DNA from: Dielma fastidiosa
Lineage (GTDB): Bacteria > Bacillota_I > Bacilli_A > Erysipelotrichales > Erysipelotrichaceae
Reading direction: 5' to 3'
DNA length: 46,124 bases
Assembly: GCF_000313565.1 (NCBI RefSeq)
Contig: NZ_HE578924.1
Coordinates: 1-46,124, forward strand
Under the pieces are notes generated by a model. It was not told the origin of the DNA. It made no database searches and was given only the letters and a program-made list of their open reading frames with translations. Shown here piece by piece: positions 31,229-41,115 of this stretch. The position numbers were made by a program, and so were the translations under genes. Position 1 is the first letter of the stretch; each line of letters begins with the position of its first letter.

Positions 31229-33507
31229 TGCAAATCCCTCCTTATTTCATTTAAAATACGTTTCACTTCATCAGCCTTTTCAAACGTGAAATTAACTAAT
31301 AAAGTATTGATTCCTGCCTGCTGACACTCCTTAAGCTGCGGCCGCCAATCTCTTTTTTCACTATGATATAGATGCATGATACAATCCTCATCACCACGCA
31401 GCGGATAATGCTGACCCTTTTGATCCTGCAGATAATAGCGATCGTTCCCCTTACATAAGCGGCAGCTTTGCTTTTGACCATCTGAGAGTGCCATATTTAC
31501 CGGGCATGCTTCCATCAGCATATTTTCATAGGCGCCATAAATCAACGCGGCAAAGTTACCGCCTTCATGATATCGGCGATAAGCTTCAATCAATGCGGCG
31601 CATTGCGCAAGGGAGCATTCCAAAGAGAGCTGCACTGTCCTGACACCTGACGCAAAGAGGAAAGCCGCGCTTTGCGCATTGAAACAGTTTAAGCCGCTGC
31701 CAGCCATGATGCTTTCATGATTTAAGCCACCGACCTCCTGAATTATGCCGGGGATGTCATAATGGTGCTTCATAATCCGCGGATAACTGAATATTAAATC
31801 AGGATAGGTGACTTTCAAGCGGTTATAGAGTTCACGTTCAGATACCGTTACCTTTTCAATCCCACACGCATAGGCACTGTTTACCTGCTCCTCATTCATA
31901 CAAGAAACAATGAGTGATAGTGGTTCTGCTTCATTTTGTATACGCGGCATCGGCTGTGGGTTAGGTATCCGCAAACAGATGGCTTGACGTTTTTGGGCAT
32001 GCGATGACAAAGCCTGCCGACGCATTTCATTCAGCGCCGATATAGGGAAGGTCATCCCTTTCTCCAGCTCAACGCTTATATCGATAAAGCTAAAAGGTGT
32101 ATTGCCGGTTTTCATCAGCTGAGTGCGGATGCGTTCTTCATCGAGCGGTGTTTTAACCGCCCTTTCTACCAATTGATCGCTGAGAATTTCTGTCTTATAT
32201 TGATCATCCCACACTTGTAAAATTACCGGTTCATGCTCACGCAAAATGATTTTACCATGCAGCTTTACCTTACGGCGGCCGTCTTGATTTTGTTTTCCAA
32301 GTTCATTAAGCTGGCGCACATCACTGGTTTTCAGTACCGGTGCCTTGATTCTCTCACCGCCCATGCGTTTCAATTCGACAACATCTCCCGCATCGGCATG
32401 ATTTACAAGCAGCCTGTCTTTATACAGATAGTTTACAACATAGCCAACATCCTCATTTTCACATAGAATGCGGATGCCATCCCCCTGATTCAATTCATGA
32501 TGCAGCTTAACACTGATTTTATCTTTATTTACCGCCACGATCTGACCAATTTCTATACCGACATGATTGGGTCTGATCGTACTCATTAATTCATTGCCGA
32601 GCTTATGCTTAAGATGACCTAAGGTAAAGCCGCGGTTAAACAGCTTCTGCATCGCTTCAAGCTTAGCGTCATCGACATGAACGACTTTTTTCGCATAATA
32701 GGCATCAATTGCCTCACGATACATGGCTGTTACTAAGCCCACATATTCAGGCCGTTTCATCCTGCCCTCGATTTTAAAGGAATCAATACCGGCTTCGATC
32801 AGCTCATCAACAATACTCAACGTGTTGAGATCTTTAGGGGAAAGCAGATACTTTCCTTGGGTTTCCACCACTGACTGACTACCATTTGTCTCACGCATCA
32901 GTTTATACGGCAGACGGCATGACTGGGCACATTCACCGCGGTTGCCGCTGCGATGACCGATGGAACTGCTCATCAGGCACTGACCGCTGTAACTCACACA
33001 ATAAGCACCGTAAACGAAAACCTCCAGATCAATACCTTCATCCGATAATTCTTTAATTAGCTCAAGAGGTGTTTCACGAGCCAGAACACCGCGTTTAATT
33101 CCCCATTTTTTCAGCATTTTTAAGCCGTCACGGTTATGAATATGCATCTGCGTTGACGCATGCAGTTCAAAGTCAGGATAACGGTGTCTGACACAATTCA
33201 TCAAACCGAGATCCTGAATAATCAGTGCGTCCGCGCCAGCTTCATACAAAGTGCCGATATAGTCAAGACAAGCGTCCAGCTCTTCATCGCGAATCAATGT
33301 ATTGACCGTCACATATACCTTTACGCCATACAGATGTGCATAGCTTATTGCCTCTTGCATCTGTTCATGATTAAAATTAACCGCGGAAGCACGCGCGCCA
33401 AAATGAGCGCCGCCCAAATAAACCGCGTCCGCACCATTCTGCACAGCCGCGATCAGGGCTTCCATGCTGCCGGCGGGTGCCAACAATTCTACTTTCTTCA
33501 CAGCCAT
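31225..33507 (-). CDS. U32-family protein with DUF3656 region (collagenase-like/RlhA-like)
   Basis: A 760-residue U32 protein. The N terminus ELLAPAGSMEALIAAVQNGA is followed by DAVYLGG, and the U32 signature EVFVYGAYCVSYSGQCLMSS precedes GNRGECAQSCRLPY with its conserved cysteines. Long members of this kind contain a DUF3656 domain in the middle. Some relatives, such as E. coli RlhA, hydroxylate 23S rRNA and others are annotated as peptidases, so RNA modification is as likely as proteolysis. It sits between the ThrE pair (10-nt overlap) and the HAD gene (4-nt overlap) in one operon. The RBS is AAAGGAG. Confidence 0.88.
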   Translation of the reverse strand: MAVKKVELLAPAGSMEALIAAVQNGADAVYLGGAHFGARASAVNFNHEQMQEAISYAHLYGVKVYVTVNTLIRDEELDACLDYIGTLYEAGADALIIQDLGLMNCVRHRYPDFELHASTQMHIHNRDGLKMLKKWGIKRGVLARETPLELIKELSDEGIDLEVFVYGAYCVSYSGQCLMSSSIGHRSGNRGECAQSCRLPYKLMRETNGSQSVVETQGKYLLSPKDLNTLSIVDELIEAGIDSFKIEGRMKRPEYVGLVTAMYREAIDAYYAKKVVHVDDAKLEAMQKLFNRGFTLGHLKHKLGNELMSTIRPNHVGIEIGQIVAVNKDKISVKLHHELNQGDGIRILCENEDVGYVVNYLYKDRLLVNHADAGDVVELKRMGGERIKAPVLKTSDVRQLNELGKQNQDGRRKVKLHGKIILREHEPVILQVWDDQYKTEILSDQLVERAVKTPLDEERIRTQLMKTGNTPFSFIDISVELEKGMTFPISALNEMRRQALSSHAQKRQAICLRIPNPQPMPRIQNEAEPLSLIVSCMNEEQVNSAYACGIEKVTVSERELYNRLKVTYPDLIFSYPRIMKHHYDIPGIIQEVGGLNHESIMAGSGLNCFNAQSAAFLFASGVRTVQLSLECSLAQCAALIEAYRRYHEGGNFAALIYGAYENMLMEACPVNMALSDGQKQSCRLCKGNDRYYLQDQKGQHYPLRGDEDCIMHLYHSEKRDWRPQLKECQQAGINTLLVNFTFEKADEVKRILNEIRRDLQ

Positions 33508-33941
33508 GTCTCCTTTCGCACTTTCGCTTTAAATACAAGCCGCATTAATGATGCTACCAGCGTGCAGCCAATCGCAATCGATCCCGCGTCAATGATCGTC
33601 TGCGCACAGGTTACAAGTGCCTGATAAACATCACCCTTAACCATTTCAATCATCGTATTATACATGCCGCCGCCGGGAACAAGCGGAATCAAGGCACAGA
33701 CCAGAAAAGTTGTCACCGGACTCTTCATCCGCCGCGCCGCCAATTCTGACGCCAGACTCAAACAGATGGAGCCGATCATCAGTGAAATTGTTTCCGAAAT
33801 ATTAAATGTTAAAGCCAGCGCATAAGTAAAGCCGCCGATACCGCCGCAAAGGGCTGCCACTAACAGATGTCTGCCCTTGACATTAAAAATTACGCCAAAG
33901 CCCAAGGAGGCCAAAAAGGCGGAAAAACCTGACATCAGCAT
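33498..33941 (-). CDS. Threonine/serine exporter family, small subunit (ThrE_2/DUF3815)
   Basis: A 147-residue protein with four to five hydrophobic segments (for example FGVIFNVKGRHLLVAALCGG and LVCALIPLVPGGGMYNTMIE). This is the C-terminal half of ThrE-type exporters, encoded separately here. The start at 33941 follows GGGAGG, one base after the stop of the partner gene. Predicted inner-membrane complex with the next-listed protein, exporting serine/threonine or small acids such as succinate in some relatives. Confidence 0.87.
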   Translation of the reverse strand: MLMSGFSAFLASLGFGVIFNVKGRHLLVAALCGGIGGFTYALALTFNISETISLMIGSICLSLASELAARRMKSPVTTFLVCALIPLVPGGGMYNTMIEMVKGDVYQALVTCAQTIIDAGSIAIGCTLVASLMRLVFKAKVRKETWL

Positions 33942-33942
33942 C

Positions 33943-34695
33943 TTAAAAACCTCCCAGCAGCATGAAGATCGTACCGCTGCCGATGGCAATCGCTACCGCC
34001 ACAAGAAAGGCTTCCACTGTTCTTGAAAGACCCGAAAGCAGATCCCCTGAAACGGTATCACGAATTGCGTTGGTAATTGCAAGTCCAGGCACCAAAAGCA
34101 TAATCGATGAGATAATCACAATATCCAGATGATCCGCCAGTCCTAAGTAAGTCAGTATCATGGCTGATAATGCCGCCACCGCGCCGCCTAACGCATTCAC
34201 AAAAAAGCTGTTTAGCTTAATCTGTTCAGCTAGATTTACCGACAGCTTAATCAGCAGACCAATTACAAAAGCGGCGATTGCATCGTGAATTGAGCCATGG
34301 AAAAAGAATGCAAAGCCAAAGGTGCAGATGCCTGAAAAGCATAAAGTTACCAAAAAAGGATAACGCTTTTCATTGCGGATACCGCGCAGCCGCATTGTCA
34401 ATTCTTCAACACTCAGCGCATTCGCACGAATATTGCGTGATAAATCATTGATTTGATGAATCTTATGCAGATCAACACTGCGTGAATGAATTCTTTTAAT
34501 ATTATGCACCAGCTGATCATGATAAGAGAAAGATACAATAAGTATCGTAGGGGTTGCAAACGCATCAACAACACTGGCGCCATACTGTTCACAGATTCTG
34601 CTCATCGTTTCTTCAACCCGGTATGTCTCAGCGCCGTTTTCTAATAAGATAACACCGGCAAAGGTTGCCGTTTTTGCTAATTCATTTAAATCCAT
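33943..34695 (-). CDS. Threonine/serine exporter family, large subunit (ThrE/DUF1212)
   Basis: A 250-residue protein with a cytoplasmic N-terminal domain (about 1-115, including LLENGAETYRVEETMSRIC and VDAFATPTILIVS) followed by about five membrane helices. This is the YjjP-like half of the split ThrE system, whose partner follows in the operon. The start at 34695 is chosen because AGAGGTG precedes it; a reading from 34731 would add 12 residues including the RBS. Confidence 0.88.
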   Translation of the reverse strand: MDLNELAKTATFAGVILLENGAETYRVEETMSRICEQYGASVVDAFATPTILIVSFSYHDQLVHNIKRIHSRSVDLHKIHQINDLSRNIRANALSVEELTMRLRGIRNEKRYPFLVTLCFSGICTFGFAFFFHGSIHDAIAAFVIGLLIKLSVNLAEQIKLNSFFVNALGGAVAALSAMILTYLGLADHLDIVIISSIMLLVPGLAITNAIRDTVSGDLLSGLSRTVEAFLVAVAIAIGSGTIFMLLGGF

Positions 34696-34767
34696 AAATT
34701 CACCTCTGCCATTTCCGTCTTCATTATACATGAAAGCTTTCTATTTTTGAACTTAAAGCCGCAGAAA

Positions 34768-35472
34768 TCAATCATCACACTTATCGTAAAGCAGGTTCAG
34801 CGATCTTTGAATTTCCGGCTGCAGTCGCGGATTACCCGTACTGGATAAGACTTCTAAGAAACGGCATGCAGTAGGGATTGGATAAGCGCTTAAGGCTGTC
34901 ACCGCTTTCCAATGAATCACTTCATTTTCACACACATCAAACAGTCTGAGTATTTGATGCAGCTGCTGTTCAGTTGCCAAAGCAGGATGATAGAACACCA
35001 TAAAGCCTATCGCATCCAACGCTTCACTCAGCTTCTTTTCATCACTGAATATCGCTTGAGTAAACAACACGGGCAAAATTCTGCCATCCATTTTCGCCAT
35101 GATTCTGGCAATCAAGTCTCTAGGCAGCGGATATGATTTTTTCTTTGATGTCAAACCGATGCATTGATGCTGGTTATGTCCGATCATACCTAACCATTCA
35201 CTCAGCCTGCGCGCGCATTCTTCACCACCTGCTGCCAATACTTCTGAACACGCCAGCCGTGTATAAAGCTTTTTCTCTTTGCTCAGCAATTCAATATAGA
35301 GTGAAGCAAAGCGATCCGGCTGTTTCAGCGCATAGACTGCCGCCGTGCGCTCCCATGCCAGCTTTGAATTTAAGTCCTTAATCAGTTCTGCTTCTGTTTT
35401 CAGCTTAGCCGCTTGAATCATTTCTTCATCGGCATATCCGCGCTGTATCAGTTCGACCTTACTACTTTTCAT
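34768..35472 (-). CDS. HEAT-like repeat protein (hypothetical)
   Basis: A 234-residue alpha-helical protein with HEAT-like units, for example LAWERTAAVYALKQPDRFAS, RLACSEVLAAGGEECARRLS and HWKAVTALSAYPIPTACRFL. No catalytic motif, signal peptide or membrane segment is seen. TTG at 35484 is possible, but GGGAG is well spaced for the ATG at 35472. It lies downstream of metK, separated by a hairpin with a short T run. The function is unknown; a scaffold role would fit the fold. Confidence 0.7.
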   Translation of the reverse strand: MKSSKVELIQRGYADEEMIQAAKLKTEAELIKDLNSKLAWERTAAVYALKQPDRFASLYIELLSKEKKLYTRLACSEVLAAGGEECARRLSEWLGMIGHNQHQCIGLTSKKKSYPLPRDLIARIMAKMDGRILPVLFTQAIFSDEKKLSEALDAIGFMVFYHPALATEQQLHQILRLFDVCENEVIHWKAVTALSAYPIPTACRFLEVLSSTGNPRLQPEIQRSLNLLYDKCDD

Positions 35473-35490
35473 GTTTTCTCCCAACTAAAA

Positions 35491-35508
35491 GGACAGCCAG
35501 CGCTGTCC
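35491..35508 (-). terminator. Hairpin after metK
   Basis: GGACAGC (35491-35497) and GCTGTCC (35502-35508) form a 7-bp stem with a 4-nt loop. On the minus strand TTTTAG follows. The short U-tract suggests a partial terminator. Confidence 0.65.
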
Positions 35509-35513
35509 AATTT

Positions 35514-36695
35514 TTAAGCTTCGTTTAAAGCTGCCAGCAAGGCATCAACCTTGTCGCACTGCTCCCACTTCACATTCAGATCAATGCGTCCCATATGACC
35601 ATAAGCCGCCAATTGACGATAAATCGGTTTTCTTAAATCAAGGGTTTCAATGATTGCGCTGGGACGCAGATCAAAGACTTGATCCACAATCTCAGCCAGA
35701 CGCTCATCAGATACCTTGCCAGTACCAAATGTATCAACCATGATTGAAACCGGATGCGCGATACCAATCGCGTAAGCTAATTCAATTTCACATTTCTTAG
35801 CCAGCTTAGCCGCTACGATATTTTTAGCGACATAACGGGCCGCATAAGCCGCTGAACGGTCAACCTTTGTCGCATCCTTGCCTGAGAATGCACCGCCGCC
35901 GTGACGAGCCATACCGCCATATGTATCAACGATGATCTTACGGCCGGTTAAGCCGCTGTCACCCTGCGGACCGCCGATAACAAAACGGCCGGTAGGGTTC
36001 ACAAAAATCTTCGTATTTTCATCCATTAATGCAGATGGAATAATTTCTTTAATTACATGCTCAATCAGATCCTTACGAATCGTATCCAATGTCACATCAT
36101 CGGCATGCTGAGTTGAAATTACGATTGTATCAACACGCACAGCCTGATCATCTTCATATTCCACGGTAACCTGTGTCTTGCCATCCGGACGCAGATAGCT
36201 TAAAGTGCCGTCCTTGCGTACCTTTGTCAATTGCTTAGCCAGCTTATGGGCCAATGAGATCGGCATCGGCATCAATTCCTCGGTTTCATCACAGGCATAA
36301 CCAAACATCATTCCCTGATCACCGGCACCGGTTTCCGCTGCTTCACTGCCTTCACGGCTTTCAAGGGCATTATCAACACCCATTGCGATATCGCCGCTCT
36401 GCTCATCAATCGCTGTCAGCACTGAACACGTTGTACCGTCAAAGCCGTATTTTGCACGGTCATAGCCAATATCCAAAATCACTTCACGGGCAATTTTAGG
36501 AATGTCTACATAACATTTTGTGGAAATTTCTCCCATAACCATAACCATCCCTGTCGTACAGCAAGTTTCGCACGCAACACGGGCATTTGGATCTTGAGCA
36601 ACAATCGCATCAAGCACCGCGTCAGAGATTTGGTCGCATATTTTATCAGGATGTCCTTCAGTAACAGATTCTGAAGTAAATAACATTTTACTCAT
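35514..36695 (-). CDS. metK: S-adenosylmethionine synthase
   Basis: Makes S-adenosylmethionine from methionine and ATP. The 393-residue protein has the N-terminal [20 protein letters not shown] motif, [13 protein letters not shown] and the glycine-rich [16 protein letters not shown] signature. The full three-domain length is present. ATG codons occur at 36704, 36695 and 36689; AAGGAG is well spaced for 36695. No SAM riboswitch is visible in the short leader, so control by that means is not supported. Confidence 0.97.
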   Translation of the reverse strand: MSKMLFTSESVTEGHPDKICDQISDAVLDAIVAQDPNARVACETCCTTGMVMVMGEISTKCYVDIPKIAREVILDIGYDRAKYGFDGTTCSVLTAIDEQSGDIAMGVDNALESREGSEAAETGAGDQGMMFGYACDETEELMPMPISLAHKLAKQLTKVRKDGTLSYLRPDGKTQVTVEYEDDQAVRVDTIVISTQHADDVTLDTIRKDLIEHVIKEIIPSALMDENTKIFVNPTGRFVIGGPQGDSGLTGRKIIVDTYGGMARHGGGAFSGKDATKVDRSAAYAARYVAKNIVAAKLAKKCEIELAYAIGIAHPVSIMVDTFGTGKVSDERLAEIVDQVFDLRPSAIIETLDLRKPIYRQLAAYGHMGRIDLNVKWEQCDKVDALLAALNEA

Positions 36696-36793
36696 TGATA
36701 TCATTCTCCTTTATTAAGTCATTTTTTCGTACATTTAATTTTACCATGGCTGTTCATACAAAACAAGCTAAGTCCTCTATTTTCAAGCATTTC

Positions 36794-37993
36794 TCAGGCA
36801 TTTTCTGCTGAGTGATGAATTTCCTCATCAACAGTAATTGCCATTGATTCAAGCTGGTTATTGACATACTCCACAAACAGATTATAAATCAGCGCGGTTG
36901 TCGGTACCGCTGTCAGCATACCAAACACACCAAACAAGCCGCCAAAAACAAAAATGGATAACAGCGTCCAAAGTCCCGGCAATCCCACTGAACTGCCGAC
37001 AACCCGCGGATAAATTAAATTATTTTCAATTTCCTGAAGCACCTGATAGAAAATGATAAATACCAGAGCCTGAAGCGGATTGATCGTAAAAATAAGGATA
37101 GCGCCGATAATCATGCCAAACATCGCGCCAAAGACCGGCACCAAAGAGGCAATCGCAATAATTGAACTGATTAATTCCGCAAACGGCATTTTAAACAGCG
37201 TCATGCCGATGTAATACAAAATACCTAAAATACAAGCTTCCATCAGCTGACCGCCGATAAAACCAGAAAAGATTTCATTTGCCTTGCGGCCGATAACGAC
37301 ACAGCGCTTCGCACCCTTTTCTTTAAAAATTACAACCAGTACCTTTTTTATCTGACGGATCAGCGTTTCTTTGCTTGCTAAAAGATACAGAGAGAACATA
37401 AATCCCGCAAACCAAGTTGCAAAGGTATTGCCGAATGCCACCGTTGTCGATACGATGCCGGAAGCTGAACTGCTCAGCCATTTTTGGGCAATGCTGATGG
37501 CATTATTCACAATTTCATTCCATGGCATATTCAGGAACGTTTCTACCTGTTTCAAATCAATCAGATTCAGATCAACATTAAAATATGCAAGAATATCATT
37601 CATATTATTCACTAAACCGCGTACCAGTACCGTTACATTATTAACCAAAGTACCCACAGAAGCAAAGATGCGCGGAATCACAATCATAAAAATCAGCGTC
37701 AGCAATACAGCTGCCAGAAGCAAGGTCAGCACCATTGAAATACCGCGGACATGCTTTATAAGACAGCCCTTCGGATTCATATGTGATCTCAGAAATTTTT
37801 CAATATGCTTCATCGGCTGATTCAGCACATAGGCTATCGCTATTCCATAAAGCAACGGATTAAAGAGTGATATCACCCACAGCAGATGCTCACTGACCGT
37901 CTTAAAATTAAGCAGTGCCGTAAGCAGCACTAAGATATATGTAGACAGCACGATCCACGGCTTTAATTTTTCCCATAAAGGATGTTTAAACAT
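36794..37993 (-). CDS. AI-2E family transporter-like membrane protein (YtvI/PerM type)
   Basis: A 399-residue protein with about eight membrane helices and the family's VGSSVGLPGLWTLLSIFVFG segment near the C terminus. A soluble loop with coiled-coil tendency lies at about 110-175. Members include exporters of AI-2 and of ions; most are uncharacterised. The start overlaps the preceding small gene by 8 nt, so they are co-translated. The C-terminal tail is cytoplasmic and polar. Confidence 0.85.
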   Translation of the reverse strand: MFKHPLWEKLKPWIVLSTYILVLLTALLNFKTVSEHLLWVISLFNPLLYGIAIAYVLNQPMKHIEKFLRSHMNPKGCLIKHVRGISMVLTLLLAAVLLTLIFMIVIPRIFASVGTLVNNVTVLVRGLVNNMNDILAYFNVDLNLIDLKQVETFLNMPWNEIVNNAISIAQKWLSSSASGIVSTTVAFGNTFATWFAGFMFSLYLLASKETLIRQIKKVLVVIFKEKGAKRCVVIGRKANEIFSGFIGGQLMEACILGILYYIGMTLFKMPFAELISSIIAIASLVPVFGAMFGMIIGAILIFTINPLQALVFIIFYQVLQEIENNLIYPRVVGSSVGLPGLWTLLSIFVFGGLFGVFGMLTAVPTTALIYNLFVEYVNNQLESMAITVDEEIHHSAENA

Positions 37994-38201
37994 TCAAGTT
38001 CCTCTTTTCCTTAAACTGCTGTACCATCAGGGCCGTGTGTTCCTTAGCCAGCCGCTGATAATCAGCATGTTGAGCCAGTTCAGCATATAGATAATCCACA
38101 CGCGTTGTCTGCTTATCACTCGTCTCATAAGCCGCTTCAATCGCCATGCGGATCAAGTCCATCTGTTCAGTTAATGCCTGAATTTTCTTTTCATCATTCA
38201 T
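37986..38201 (-). CDS. Small helical hypothetical protein
   Basis: A 71-residue charged helical protein (MNDEKKIQALTEQMDLIRMA and onward, ending FKEKRNLNV). No known domain is recognised. The RBS GGAGG lies before the ATG, and its 3' end overlaps the AI-2E-family gene by 8 nt. It is probably a cytoplasmic partner or a coupling ORF for the permease. Confidence 0.65.
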   Translation of the reverse strand: MNDEKKIQALTEQMDLIRMAIEAAYETSDKQTTRVDYLYAELAQHADYQRLAKEHTALMVQQFKEKRNLNV

Positions 38202-38257
38202 CTTCGTTCCTCCAAAGTCAGTCCTATGATTGTACTGCTTTTTCAGACAGAAAACAA

Positions 38258-39163
38258 CTATAAGAATTGTTCATAGCTGGCTTTGATCGCCGCATAATCG
38301 GCCAAGCCTAAAACTTTAGCGCTCGCCTCATAGGCTGCCACACCGATTTTCAGCGCTGATTTGTAATTGCCGGTATCCAGATAAGCAGCTAAAAAGCCAG
38401 CCAGCAGCGCATCCTCACAGCCATTCAAACTGACAACCTCTTCAATTGCCGGCAGACAATTCAATGCCTGATCCTGCTCATCGATCAATACGGCGCCTAA
38501 TTTTCCTCTTGATACCAACACATTCAAGGCACCCATCGCTTTCAGCTTACGGGCATACTCAATCAGTTCATTTAATGTATAAATTCTGGTTTGGAAAAAT
38601 TCCTCCAGCTGATTTTCACTTACCTTGACAAGAAATGGCTGATAATCAAGTACCTTCGATAATTGAGCATTGCCTGTATCCACACAGCAGCGCACATGAT
38701 TCGCCGATACAACACCAAGAATTGTCTGATAGAAATTCTCAGGCAATGACGGCGGTACATCACCGCTTAGAATCAGCGTATCACTTTCTTTTAAAAGGAT
38801 AAACTGATCAAATAATTCTTTAATTTCATCCGATGATATCATCGGCCCCTGAGCTGAAATCAAGGTGTTTTTAATGCCGCTCAGCGTTATATTTACCCGG
38901 CTCAAGCCTTCTTTTAAATGTATAAATTCTTCCTCAAGACCTAATTTTTTCACATGTGAAATCAATTCTTCACCAGTAAAGCCAGCCACAAATCCCTTAA
39001 GGATTGCCGGACTGTGCAGCTCTTTAAAAATCTGACAGAGATTGACACCCGCGTCATCGCACATCATGACTTCACCGCTGCTTTGATTTAATTCATAAAG
39101 GCGCAGGCCTTCACATCGCATTGTATAATTCAATGCTGGGTTGAGTGTACATACGGAAATCAT
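38258..39163 (-). CDS. 1-phosphofructokinase/tagatose-6-phosphate kinase-like protein (PfkB family), divergent
   Basis: A 301-residue PfkB-fold protein whose layout follows FruK/LacC: VCTLNPALNYTM at the N terminus, then SRVNITLSG, LILSGDVPPSLPENFY, and a C-terminal motif. The PGGKGIN substrate segment reads MCDDAGVN, and the GAGD motif reads GCED in LNGCEDALLAGF, retaining the catalytic Asp. KPN..E reads KVSENQLEE. The fold is secure, but substrate and activity are doubtful. Its ATG overlaps the SagB-like gene stop by 4 nt. Confidence 0.78.
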   Translation of the reverse strand: MISVCTLNPALNYTMRCEGLRLYELNQSSGEVMMCDDAGVNLCQIFKELHSPAILKGFVAGFTGEELISHVKKLGLEEEFIHLKEGLSRVNITLSGIKNTLISAQGPMISSDEIKELFDQFILLKESDTLILSGDVPPSLPENFYQTILGVVSANHVRCCVDTGNAQLSKVLDYQPFLVKVSENQLEEFFQTRIYTLNELIEYARKLKAMGALNVLVSRGKLGAVLIDEQDQALNCLPAIEEVVSLNGCEDALLAGFLAAYLDTGNYKSALKIGVAAYEASAKVLGLADYAAIKASYEQFL

Positions 39164-40191
39164 GAAACCCTCCCAACCGGCGCTGTATATACGATAAATT
39201 CTTCTTCACCGTCAAGCTCACAGAATGCGTCACATTCCTTCTGCAGATAAGCGCCGACACCGCAAGTGCCAAGATCAATTGAAGTGCATGCCAGGTAAAG
39301 ATTCTCACCGACATGCCCGATATCCTGAAGAATTATGCGGTGAGCATCGATGCTGTAACGCCACTCAGCCCGATAACAGACACAGCTCCACATAAAGGTA
39401 ACGGCACTCTTGCCGGCAAATGCCTGATCACAAAGCAAAGTTCTAGTCTTAGCGCGCAGATCATTTTCTTCTCTGATACACTCTAAGGCATGCTCCATCG
39501 GCAGATAATGGTAAACACCACAAGGCAGACCTTCCACATTCATCACTGACAGATAGGTTTCAAACTCATGACGGGCACCGCCGCACGGCACCGTTCTTTT
39601 TGTCGCATAACCATTGCCGATTACTTCCTTTACGCCCTGTGTGCACCAAAGCAGATAGCTAAGCTCTAAAAGGCTGATTGGCGCGTTGGCAAATACTCGA
39701 TGACTCTTCCGTTCATTGATAATGGATAGGAAATCCTGCTTAATTGGAAGCTCTGAAAACGCCTTGCTTAACGGTATCAGCGGTTTAACAGCAGCTTTGC
39801 ATAAAGGCGGCTGCGGCAGCTTCATCATTTGATCACTGGCAAATTCATGAACCATGTTTGCTTTCATAAATTGTCTGCCCTTTTCAATCAGTTTAGGCAT
39901 ATCCGCTTCCGGCACATAAGCCTCAATATCGCTTTCCACATAAAAACCATCCGCCTCAGCTTTTAAAATCAGCGACGGCTGCTCCTGATGATCCAGCAGC
40001 ATCAGATAGGCTGCACTCATTGATGCATCCAAGGGCAGCGCTTCACCCTTTAATAATCGGCCGCGCAGCTCATGCCATGCTTGTTCATCGTTTACCGGCT
40101 GCTTACAGCTTACTGTTTTTGTTGTATCAGCGGGTTTTTCACCTTGAAATTTCAGGAAATATGTCCATGCTTTTAGATTCTTTTCATTCAT
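39160..40191 (-). CDS. SagB/ThcOx-type FMN-dependent oxidoreductase
   Basis: A 343-residue nitroreductase-superfamily protein. The second half has the SagB pattern: RKSHRVFANAPISLLELSYL, then LWCTQGVKE, a TVPCGGARHEFETYLSV segment, GVYHYLPMEHALECI, and HRIILQDIGHVGENLYLACT near the C terminus, with LGTCGVGAY. The first 130 residues are less conserved. SagB enzymes oxidise azolines in peptide natural products, but no precursor, cyclodehydratase or protease gene is seen here, so a stand-alone reductase or oxidase role is more likely. It is coupled to the PfkB-like gene. The RBS is AGAGGGT. Confidence 0.82.
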   Translation of the reverse strand: MNEKNLKAWTYFLKFQGEKPADTTKTVSCKQPVNDEQAWHELRGRLLKGEALPLDASMSAAYLMLLDHQEQPSLILKAEADGFYVESDIEAYVPEADMPKLIEKGRQFMKANMVHEFASDQMMKLPQPPLCKAAVKPLIPLSKAFSELPIKQDFLSIINERKSHRVFANAPISLLELSYLLWCTQGVKEVIGNGYATKRTVPCGGARHEFETYLSVMNVEGLPCGVYHYLPMEHALECIREENDLRAKTRTLLCDQAFAGKSAVTFMWSCVCYRAEWRYSIDAHRIILQDIGHVGENLYLACTSIDLGTCGVGAYLQKECDAFCELDGEEEFIVYTAPVGRVS

Positions 40192-40239
40192 TGTCAGACC
40201 CTCTTTTCCACTATTATATCAGACTTTTATCAGATTTCG

Positions 40240-40248
40240 TGATATAAT
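40240..40248 (+). promoter_or_regulatory. Extended -10 promoter of the HAD gene
   Basis: TGATATAAT is a perfect extended -10 (TGNTATAAT), with no clear -35. The HAD start codon is about 30 nt downstream behind a GGGAGG RBS. Confidence 0.6.
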
Positions 40249-40278
40249 GGTTTCGATTTTTTAAAAAGGGAGGTAAGC

Positions 40279-41115
40279 ATGAAGAAAATCATATTTCTGG
40301 ATATCGATGGAACACTGATTGACCATGATGTACTGCATGGCATACCGGAATCCACAAAAGAAGCGATTGCGATGGCACGGGAGAACGGTCATAAATGCAT
40401 CATCTGCACCGGCCGCGTTAAATCCTCAGTCAGTCATGATGTTCATGATCTTGGCTTTGATGGTGCCATCTATGCTGCCGGCTGTCATGTTGAGGTGAAT
40501 GATCAAAAATTATTTTATACACAGCTTAAGCCGGAAATTGTCAGACTGGTATTAGATACATTGAATCAATTAGGTATTGGCTACTCCATGGAGGGAGAAC
40601 ATAAGACTTTTCAGGATGAGCTTGCTCACCAGCGTTTTCTGACTATGTTTAAAGAACGCGAGGGAATGAATTCGGAGATGGCGCGCTTCGCGATCAGCAC
40701 GATGAACTTCTCTTCGATTAGTGAATTAAATCCCGATCTTGATCCGATCAATAAATGCACGTTCTTTGCCCCAGATATGGCTGCGATTGAGAAAATGGAA
40801 AAGGTTTTATCACCTTATTTTAAGATTTTAGTCCATGGTGAAAAACGAATGGGTTTAATCAATGGTGAAATGATCAAACTGGGGATCTCAAAAGCCAGCG
40901 GTATGGATGTCATTTTAGAACATTATGGGCTTGATTTGGCTGATACATTTGCCTATGGTGACTCATTAAATGATGAAGAAATGATTCTGCATGCCAAGGT
41001 AGGCATTGCGATGGGCAATGGCCGTGAAAGCATCAAGCAGATTGCCGATGATGTCTGCGAACGTGTGGATCAGGATGCCATTTATAAGAGCTTTAAAAAA
41101 TACGGACTGATCTAA
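40279..41115 (+). CDS. HAD-superfamily phosphatase, Cof type (second copy)
   Basis: A 278-residue phosphatase. Motif I is FLDIDGTLID, motif II ICTGR, the motif III lysine lies near the start of KLGISKASGMD, and motif IV is AYGDSLNDEEMI. It carries a C2-type cap. Independent of the HAD gene at 30377, with low similarity outside the motifs. It converges with the MarR gene, overlapping it by 4 nt, so both use the same short terminal region. Substrate unknown. Confidence 0.9.
   Translation: MKKIIFLDIDGTLIDHDVLHGIPESTKEAIAMARENGHKCIICTGRVKSSVSHDVHDLGFDGAIYAAGCHVEVNDQKLFYTQLKPEIVRLVLDTLNQLGIGYSMEGEHKTFQDELAHQRFLTMFKEREGMNSEMARFAISTMNFSSISELNPDLDPINKCTFFAPDMAAIEKMEKVLSPYFKILVHGEKRMGLINGEMIKLGISKASGMDVILEHYGLDLADTFAYGDSLNDEEMILHAKVGIAMGNGRESIKQIADDVCERVDQDAIYKSFKKYGLI

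Noticed and set aside
36696-36793. Possible SAM riboswitch before metK
   Set aside because: The leader is too short and shows no conserved SAM-box stems.
39160-40191. SagB-like gene as part of an azole-peptide (TOMM) cluster
   Set aside because: No cyclodehydratase, precursor peptide or transporter of that type is nearby.
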